Shown here: in pieces, positions 7,578 to 12,654 of the stretch
Position numbering within the stretch: the first letter of the stretch is position 1
Layout: each line of letters begins with the position of its first letter
Source: Actinobacteria bacterium UBA3086
GTDB lineage: Bacteria > Actinomycetota > Coriobacteriia > Anaerosomatales > UBA3086
Direction: 5' to 3'
DNA: 12,654 nucleotides
Assembly: GCA_002367305.1 (NCBI GenBank)
Contig: DFBG01000077.1
Span: 1 to 12,654, forward strand
Position numbers and translations under genes: made by a program
The notes under the pieces: generated by a model
What the model was told of the DNA's origin: nothing
The model's input: the letters and a program-made list of their open reading frames with translations, nothing else
The model's database searches: none

Positions 7578-8039
7578 CTAGAGGTAGACGAATGCTTCGA
7601 CGAGTGCCACAACCTCAGCAGAGGCCGCGATACTACGACGAACCTCGCGGGACTCGACATCGGGAATCGTATCTGGCAGCGGCATCATTGACCGCAGTAT
7701 CTCCGCTCGATCGAACGCCCTCTCAATGATGCGCTCACCGAACACCTCGCGACATGCACGATGTGCGAGCTCATACGAGTCTGGCGCGGTGGGCTCGAAG
7801 TCATGGTAGAAGACCAAGGCCTCCGCTGCGGTCTTGATCGCGGTGCGCAGGCGCTCGTCGGCGAGTTCCCACTCATTGGCGAGGTATGCATGTCTCGCCT
7901 CTACCACGCGATCCCACGCATCCGTGCAATGCGGGAGCGCGCGCTCCCTCGCTGTGTCGCTGGGTCGCAACAGCCCATCGTCGATCCATCGCTGCCAGTC
8001 GGTGTGTCGACTGTGTGCGAGATGCCTGCCGCGCATCAT
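7578..8039 (-). CDS. Small all-helical HEPN-like protein of unknown role
   Basis: A 153-residue soluble protein, predicted mostly helical. Residues 40-79 (ending in ADERLRTAIKTAAEALVFYH) resemble the paired first helices of HEPN domains. Residues 88-118 (SYELAHRACREVFGE, then RAEILRSMM) and 128-152 (ESREVRRSIAASAEVVALVE) fit the later helices. The HEPN ribonuclease signature R-x4-6-H is not evident, since no histidine follows RR134-135. If it is HEPN-like it is probably non-catalytic. No MNT nucleotidyltransferase partner is encoded next to it. The ATG at 8039 has GGAGG 7 nt upstream; a second ATG follows immediately. It is separated from YgjP by 115 nt and from the LivJ-like gene by 190 nt, so it may be its own unit. 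The fold call is a judgement from pattern, not a search. Confidence 0.7.
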   Translation of the reverse strand: MMRGRHLAHSRHTDWQRWIDDGLLRPSDTARERALPHCTDAWDRVVEARHAYLANEWELADERLRTAIKTAAEALVFYHDFEPTAPDSYELAHRACREVFGERIIERAFDRAEILRSMMPLPDTIPDVESREVRRSIAASAEVVALVEAFVYL

Positions 8040-8154
8040 GTCCTGCCCTCCCCCTCACGAGCCAAGAAGAACAGCCGGCGCGGATCCCCCCTCACCTCCG
8101 CCCCGGCTAAGGTCATGGTGGCAGGCGAGTCTTACCAGAATCTAACCAACCGAA

Positions 8155-8877
8155 TCAGATGTCGGCCTCGATCCACGGGGGCACGTATCGCCAGGCGTCA
8201 CGAAGGTCGCGCCTGACCGCACGACAACCGGGCTCGTACCGCTCGAACAAGGACCAGAACGCCGAGGAGTGATCGAGTTGGACGGTGTGGCAGAGTTCGT
8301 GCAGCAACACGTGATCGACAAGCTGTCGGGGCAGGAAGAGCAACTTGGCATTGATGCTGATATTGCCACGCGAGGAGCAGCTGCCCCATCTCGTCCGCTG
8401 CCAGCGCACCGAGGTCGCGTTCACCTGAAAACCGTGTTCATCGGCAATGCTCCAGAGTCGCGTCACCAGCCTGTCGCGCGCGGTGCGAGCCAGCCAGCGC
8501 TTAGTGGCGGCCCGACATGCTGCGGCATCATCCACGGGCCCCGATACCACAAGCATCGCATCAGGTGATGAGGTGACGGAGATCCTACTCGCCGCCGTGG
8601 GGCGATACTCGACCACCCACTTTTCGCCGATGCCCTGCAGCTCGAGCTCTCGAGGACGATCTCGGGGATCGTGACCAGCGAGATGTTCTCGGCGAGGAGC
8701 CACGCGAGCAAGAGCCGACTCGATCCAGTCGCGGCGCGCCGTCAACAGCGCGGGAATCCTCTTGGCGGGATAGCGCTTTGGCACGACGACCACGAGTCCA
8801 TCGCGCGGGGTGACCTTGAGTCGCACGTTGCGGGCGCGGGCGCTGCGTCGAAGCGTGTACTCGAACTCGGCGCTCAT
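8155..8877 (-). CDS. YgjP/DUF45-family zinc metallopeptidase-like protein
   Basis: A 240-residue protein of the YgjP-like (DUF45, SprT-related) family. The N-terminal part has the family's RSARARNVRLKVTPRDGLVV strand pattern (residues 11-30). The C-terminal part has RTRWGSCSSRGNISIN (161-176), then the zinc site HELCH (193-197) with glutamate E194 and a third ligand H203 in LDHSSAFW. The conserved HExxH plus H predicts zinc binding and a gluzincin-type peptidase. Physiological substrates for most of the family are not established. The ATG overlaps the GNAT stop by 4 nt (ATGA). No separate ribosome site is seen, so translation is probably coupled. Confidence 0.9.
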   Translation of the reverse strand: MSAEFEYTLRRSARARNVRLKVTPRDGLVVVVPKRYPAKRIPALLTARRDWIESALARVAPRREHLAGHDPRDRPRELELQGIGEKWVVEYRPTAASRISVTSSPDAMLVVSGPVDDAAACRAATKRWLARTARDRLVTRLWSIADEHGFQVNATSVRWQRTRWGSCSSRGNISINAKLLFLPRQLVDHVLLHELCHTVQLDHSSAFWSLFERYEPGCRAVRRDLRDAWRYVPPWIEADI

Positions 8878-9479
8878 GGAGAGAGTGGCGGGGCCGCCGG
8901 GAGCTTCACGTACACCCGCGCCTCGCAGGTGCAAGGGGGTTCGCCACATGCGGGGCACACGGTGGACGTCTCAAAGCTCCACTCGCGATAGAAATCGGGA
9001 ACTTGAACCAGACACGTGTAGCCGGCTCGCTCGTACAGCTTTCCGCCTTCGCACTCACCGCTGTCCGCTCGCACCCAGGCGATCACGTAGAATGCATCGA
9101 TTCCATCGGTATGCAGAGCCGTCTCCGCGACACGCATGAGCTCCCCACCGATGCCACGCCGACGATACGCAGGATCGACGGCCACATAACGAACGTGACC
9201 GATCCTTGGATGCTCCATCAGAACCTCGAGCCCCTGCACTCCCATCTTGTTCGTGAGGAAGTCATAGTTCTTGCGCGGCGAGGCGTCGTCCATGAGGGCG
9301 GTGCCCACGATCTTTCCCTCAACCTCGCACACACGGCCATAGCGCGGATTGACGTGGGCCATATCAAAGCAGCCTTCACCCATCGCGTCCTCAATGAGTC
9401 GAGTGAGCGCCTGCCCGTCGGCCGCGCACGCCGCGCGAATCGTAAGACCATCAGTCTCAAACTCGCGCCCAGCGCTCAT
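8874..9479 (-). CDS. GNAT-family N-acetyltransferase with a C-terminal cysteine cluster
   Basis: A 201-residue protein with a GNAT fold. Motif A, which binds acetyl-CoA pyrophosphate, is VAVDPAYRRRGIGGEL at 99-114 (the R/Q-x2-G-I/L-G element). The later segment LYERAGYTCLVQVPDFY (148-164) matches the motif B end. After the fold, residues 172-191 carry C175-x2-C178-x4-C183-x-C185, a possible small zinc-binding tail that is not part of the core GNAT fold. The substrate is unknown. The gene starts 22 nt after purN and overlaps YgjP by 4 nt, so it belongs to the purM-purN transcript. The ribosome site is weak (GGGCGTGAGACT before the ATG). Confidence 0.88.
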   Translation of the reverse strand: MSAGREFETDGLTIRAACAADGQALTRLIEDAMGEGCFDMAHVNPRYGRVCEVEGKIVGTALMDDASPRKNYDFLTNKMGVQGLEVLMEHPRIGHVRYVAVDPAYRRRGIGGELMRVAETALHTDGIDAFYVIAWVRADSGECEGGKLYERAGYTCLVQVPDFYREWSFETSTVCPACGEPPCTCEARVYVKLPAAPPLSP

Positions 9480-9501
9480 AGTCTCACGCCCATGTCACAA
9501 G

Positions 9502-10137
9502 TCAGCGGGTCTGTTCGGGATGAGGTGCGATGCGAGCGATGCGGCCCTCGACCGAAACCCGTCCTTCCGCGAACATCTGAAGCACCTCCGGGTAGAGGCG
9601 GTGTTCGACGGCATGTATCTTTGCCTCGAGGCTCTCGACGGTGTCATCCTCAGCGATTCTGACGGCCATCTGCGCGATGATGGGGCCGTCATCGAACTTC
9701 TCGTTGGCGAAGTGCACGGTTACCCCGGTGAGCTTCACGCCGTACTCGAACGCGTCATGAATGCTGGACGCGCCGACGAACGACGGCAACAGAGCCGGAT
9801 GGATGTTGATCACGCGATCCGGATACGCCTTGAGCACCTCGGGGCCCAAGAGGCGCATGTAGCCGGCCATGGCCACGAGATCCACCTCGTGCATCTTGAG
9901 TGCGTCACGGATGGCCATATTGTACGAGTGGAACGTCTCGTGTGCAGTTCGATCGACCCAGACCGCGGGGATGTTGGACTTCTCGGCGCGCTCCAGTCCG
10001 CGAGCTTCCTGCCGATTGGAGATCACGACCGCGACCTCCACATCGATCTCATTCTCATACGCCGCATCGATGATCGCCTGCAGGTTCGTGCCACTACCTG
10101 AAATGAGTACACCCACGCGCAGTTTCTTGTCAGCCAT
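9502..10137 (-). CDS. purN: Phosphoribosylglycinamide formyltransferase (GAR transformylase)
   Basis: A 211-residue cytosolic enzyme that transfers the formyl group from 10-formyl-tetrahydrofolate to glycinamide ribonucleotide, the third step of purine synthesis. Visible marks are the phosphate loop ISGSGTNLQAII (12-23), the catalytic segment INIHPALLPSF with N111 and H113, and GVTVHFANEKFDDGPII (138-154) with the catalytic aspartate most likely D149. The ATG at 10137 lies inside the end of purM (8-nt overlap, ATGGCTGA) with GGGAG about 9 nt upstream. Upstream in-frame codons do not resemble PurN. The C-terminus is slightly longer than the minimal enzyme but within the family range. Confidence 0.97.
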   Translation of the reverse strand: MADKKLRVGVLISGSGTNLQAIIDAAYENEIDVEVAVVISNRQEARGLERAEKSNIPAVWVDRTAHETFHSYNMAIRDALKMHEVDLVAMAGYMRLLGPEVLKAYPDRVINIHPALLPSFVGASSIHDAFEYGVKLTGVTVHFANEKFDDGPIIAQMAVRIAEDDTVESLEAKIHAVEHRLYPEVLQMFAEGRVSVEGRIARIAPHPEQTR

Positions 10138-11188
10138 AGACGACACTCCCGTCTCCGCTGATGATCTCTCCAACCTCGGACACCGTCTCGCCCGCCTCGC
10201 GAAGCGCGATGGCGGCAGTCGGAGCGTCCTTGGGATCCACGATAACCATGTATCCGATACCCATGTTGAACGTGCGATACATCTCGTCGTCAGAGAGCGA
10301 GGCCTCCGTCGCAAGCAACGGGAAGATGGGTGGCACCTTCCACGAGCCGCGCACGATACGACCGTTGCAGTCGTCGGGCAGAACGCGATCCAAGTTCTCG
10401 CTGATGCCTCCGCCCGTGATATGCGCCATGGCCTTCACGGGAATGCCGGCGCGTAGCAGCTCAAGGATCGACTTCACGTAGATACGCGTGGGAGTGAGCA
10501 GGGCATCCGCGAGCGCGATACCACCCAGGTCGACCCGTGGAAGCGTGAGCTCGTTCTCGCGACCCTCGACGAGCACCTTGCGCACCAGCGAGTAGCCGTT
10601 GCTGTGGATGCCCGATGAGCCCAGCCCCAGGATCACATCGCCGGCCGTCACGCTGGTCGGATCGATCATCTTAGGCCGATCGACCACGCCGACGCAGAAG
10701 CCCGAGAGGTCGTAATCATCGTCGGCCATGACGCCGGGATGCTCCGCCATCTCCCCGCCAACGAGCGAGCAGCCCGCCTGGCGACAGCCATCGGCGATAC
10801 CGGAGACGAGCGATGCAACGAGCTCAGTATCGAGTTTGCCTATCGCTACGTAGTCGAGAAAGAAGAGCGGCTCCGCTCCGGCGACCAAGATGTCGTTGAC
10901 GCACATCGCAACGAGATCGATGCCCACCGTGTCATGACGATCCAACAGCTGCGCGAGCTTGAGTTTGGTCCCGACACCATCGGTGCCGCTGACCATGACC
11001 GGATCGTCCATGTCTTTGAACGCAGCGGCGCTGAACATGCCGCCAAAACCGCCGATATCACCAATCACCTCGGGGCGATACGTGCTGCGAACCGCCTCAC
11101 GGATACCATTGACCGCACGTGCGCCCTCGCCCGTATCAACACCGGCATCACGATAGGTGATGGGCCGCTTACCGTTCTCGTCGGTCAT
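10130..11188 (-). CDS. purM: Phosphoribosylformylglycinamidine cyclo-ligase (AIR synthetase)
   Basis: A 352-residue enzyme, normal for PurM, which closes the imidazole ring of AIR at the expense of ATP. The N-terminus has ITYRDAGVDTGEGARAV (10-26), then GDIGGFGGMF (43-52) and the nucleotide-binding GTDGVGTKLKLA (68-79). It also carries VGGEMAEHPG (143-152) and, later, the substrate segment HITGGGISENLDRVLP. The ATG at 11188 follows GAGAGGGG with about 5 nt spacing. A GTG nine codons earlier is less likely because it would sit next to the upstream stop. It overlaps purN by 8 nt and begins 32 nt after the LtaS-like gene, without a visible terminator between. Confidence 0.97.
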   Translation of the reverse strand: MTDENGKRPITYRDAGVDTGEGARAVNGIREAVRSTYRPEVIGDIGGFGGMFSAAAFKDMDDPVMVSGTDGVGTKLKLAQLLDRHDTVGIDLVAMCVNDILVAGAEPLFFLDYVAIGKLDTELVASLVSGIADGCRQAGCSLVGGEMAEHPGVMADDDYDLSGFCVGVVDRPKMIDPTSVTAGDVILGLGSSGIHSNGYSLVRKVLVEGRENELTLPRVDLGGIALADALLTPTRIYVKSILELLRAGIPVKAMAHITGGGISENLDRVLPDDCNGRIVRGSWKVPPIFPLLATEASLSDDEMYRTFNMGIGYMVIVDPKDAPTAAIALREAGETVSEVGEIISGDGSVVYG

Positions 11189-11220
11189 GGGTTCCCCTCT
11201 CGAGCTGGCGGTCACGCGCC

Positions 11221-12654
11221 CTATTTGCGCGTCGGAATCTCAGAATCGGGGTCTGGTGCGTAATCGGAAAGCCCCGGCAACGATTCAAGATACGCGTCAT
11301 TGAGGTTGAGCAAAAGATGGCCGTTCTCGAAATCCCGCTCATCCACCTGGAAGAAACGCGCCTCATTCTGGCCTGACGCCGCGAAAGCACTGCCGTCCAC
11401 GTAGCTGTAATCGGCCACGTAGAGAATGCGGTCGTTCAGGAACGAACCGAGCGGCAAACGACCGCGCATGGGCACCACCACGTGTGTATCGACAAAAAGA
11501 TCGCGACCGAACATGGGGGTGGAGGTCATATCGAGTCCGAGCATGTCTCCAATACTGGGCATGAAATCACCCTGCACGGCAGTGGCATCCACGATCACGC
11601 CCTCAGTCTGGCCCGGTACATGGATCGCCAAGGGAATGTTGGTGCGGTGCGCGAGATTGTAGTCACGTCCCAACGCCTCGCGTAGCGCCTCGAGATCAGC
11701 GCCCTCGGGGTCCATCTCGCGAAGTCCGTTGTGGTCGCCGTAGACGATGACGATGCTCTTGTCCCAAAGGCCGGACTCCTTGAGACCGTCGAGAAACCGT
11801 CCCATCTCACGATCCGCATATGCCACCGACGAGAGGTAGTTGCCGGTCATGGTTCCGTCGAAACGCTCGGGTAGGTTGATCACCGTGTGGTTCTCATCGA
11901 GCTCCTCGAATGGGTGATGCGAGGTGAGCGTGATGATCTGCGCATAGAAGTTCGTTCCCTCGCTGTCCATGCGAATCAGCTCAGGGAGCGTCTTGTCATA
12001 GAGAACCCTGTCGGACGAACCGAACCTGCCGAGAATGTCATCGGCGCCAAAGAACTCCTGATCGTAGTAGCGCGTCCATCCGAGCGCCTTGTACATGGAC
12101 CGACGGTTCCAGAAGCCGACCTCGTTCGTGTGGAACGTGACCGCATCGTAGCCCGCAGCGGAGAACAACCGCGGCATGGAGGGGATCTCGAGGTGGTCGT
12201 AGAGCTCAGAACACGCGCCCATCGACGACGCGTAGAGCGACGTGTTGGTCACGAACTCGGCATCCGAGGTGTTTCCTCGGCCGATCTGCGAATAGGTGTT
12301 GGGGAAGTACCAGCTCTCATCGATGAGCGCATTGAAGTTGGGGGTGACGACAGAGGACTCCACCCGACTTCCGATCACGAACTCCTGAAGCGATTCGAAC
12401 TGGATCATGATGACGTTCATGCCTTGGAACGCACCTAGCTCGAAATCAGCGATCCGCTCACCCTCTGATCCGCCTTTGAGCGTGTAGATGGCATTCTGGA
12501 TGGAGGCAGAATCCGCCATATCGAGACCGAGCTCCTCGGCCATTGCCTCGGTGATGAGAGGCTCGTTCGGCATGAAGGGCTGGGATGCCTGGTACGCCAG
12601 AAGGCCACGCTCACGAGCAACCAACACGTCATCGACTCGGTCATCGAGCGTCGA
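11221..12654 (-). CDS. LtaS-like sulfatase-fold phosphatidylglycerol-type transferase, 5' end cut by window
   Basis: The last 477 residues of an alkaline-phosphatase-superfamily enzyme; the frame stays open to the right edge, so the start and the expected N-terminal membrane helices are outside. The extracellular catalytic domain matches lipoteichoic acid synthase in its key positions, counted from the first visible codon. These are metal ligand E87 in IQFESLQEFVIG, nucleophile T129 in IGRGNTSDAEF, and substrate-side FWNRR (182-185). They continue with LTSHHPF (243-249) and the metal pair D307-H308 in VYGDHNG. LtaS moves glycerol phosphate from phosphatidylglycerol onto a glycolipid-anchored chain. 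A related phosphoglycerol or phosphoethanolamine transferase is possible. It lies 32 nt upstream of purM in the same direction, and its residue spacing and intact catalytic set suggest a working enzyme. Confidence 0.92.
   Translation of the reverse strand, partial: STLDDRVDDVLVARERGLLAYQASQPFMPNEPLITEAMAEELGLDMADSASIQNAIYTLKGGSEGERIADFELGAFQGMNVIMIQFESLQEFVIGSRVESSVVTPNFNALIDESWYFPNTYSQIGRGNTSDAEFVTNTSLYASSMGACSELYDHLEIPSMPRLFSAAGYDAVTFHTNEVGFWNRRSMYKALGWTRYYDQEFFGADDILGRFGSSDRVLYDKTLPELIRMDSEGTNFYAQIITLTSHHPFEELDENHTVINLPERFDGTMTGNYLSSVAYADREMGRFLDGLKESGLWDKSIVIVYGDHNGLREMDPEGADLEALREALGRDYNLAHRTNIPLAIHVPGQTEGVIVDATAVQGDFMPSIGDMLGLDMTSTPMFGRDLFVDTHVVVPMRGRLPLGSFLNDRILYVADYSYVDGSAFAASGQNEARFFQVDERDFENGHLLLNLNDAYLESLPGLSDYAPDPDSEIPTRK

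Noticed and set aside
7761..8216. Plus-strand frame of 151 codons opposite the HEPN-like gene
   Set aside because: It overlaps the HEPN-like gene and the end of YgjP on the other strand. The minus-strand frame has a good ribosome site and a coherent helical pattern, and this frame has neither.
9349..10101. Plus-strand frame opposite purN and the GNAT gene
   Set aside because: It spans the complement of two confidently identified genes and their junction and shows no domain pattern.

Overview
The window looks like chromosomal DNA of a high-GC Gram-positive bacterium. My best inference is an actinobacterial lineage near Coriobacteriia. This rests on high GC, a secreted NHL-propeller protein carrying cell wall-binding repeat 2 domains, lipoprotein-type solute binding, an LtaS-like sulfatase-fold enzyme, and strong AGGAGG-type ribosome sites with some GTG starts. 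No sequence search was possible, so the taxon is an inference. I see no IS element, phage gene, CRISPR array or rRNA.

Layout. Almost everything is on the minus strand. The exceptions are an MscS-type channel on the plus strand, and its only plus-strand neighbours are intergenic. From left to right: (1) the first 16 codons of an unidentified minus-strand gene run off the left edge. (2) A terminator hairpin (90-117) follows a 634-residue secreted protein with six NHL blades and three cell wall-binding repeats (148-2052). (3) A 393-base stretch without a convincing gene holds candidate promoter and operator palindromes and precedes a tRNA-Lys/tRNA-Glu pair, which has a good promoter at 2651-2679. 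(4) A divergent mscS-like gene (2723-3766) ends 5 bases from the end of a convergent pabC-like gene. (5) pabC (3772-4470) follows purH (4479-6032), which has its own promoter overlapping a 10-bp stem-loop. (6) An orphan LivJ-like binding lipoprotein (6206-7387) and a small HEPN-like protein (7578-8039) come next. (7) A compact run, read right to left, is LtaS-like enzyme (cut by the right edge), purM, purN, GNAT acetyltransferase, YgjP/DUF45 metallopeptidase. It has an 8-nt purM/purN overlap and a 4-nt GNAT/YgjP overlap.

How the genes fit together. purM (AIR synthetase), purN (GAR transformylase) and purH (AICAR transformylase/IMP cyclohydrolase) are three enzymes of de novo purine synthesis. 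PurN and PurH both consume 10-formyl-tetrahydrofolate. pabC, which makes the folate precursor p-aminobenzoate, sits 8 nt behind purH, so folate supply and demand are joined. The purine block is interrupted between purN and purH by about 3.5 kb of unrelated genes. The envelope genes (LtaS-like enzyme, NHL/CWB2 protein, LivJ lipoprotein, MscS channel) share the neighbourhood but have no evident common pathway. I found no clear novel defence or mobile system. The most unusual points are the LtaS-like gene in tandem with purM, the interrupted pur cluster, and the palindromes that overlap putative promoter elements.
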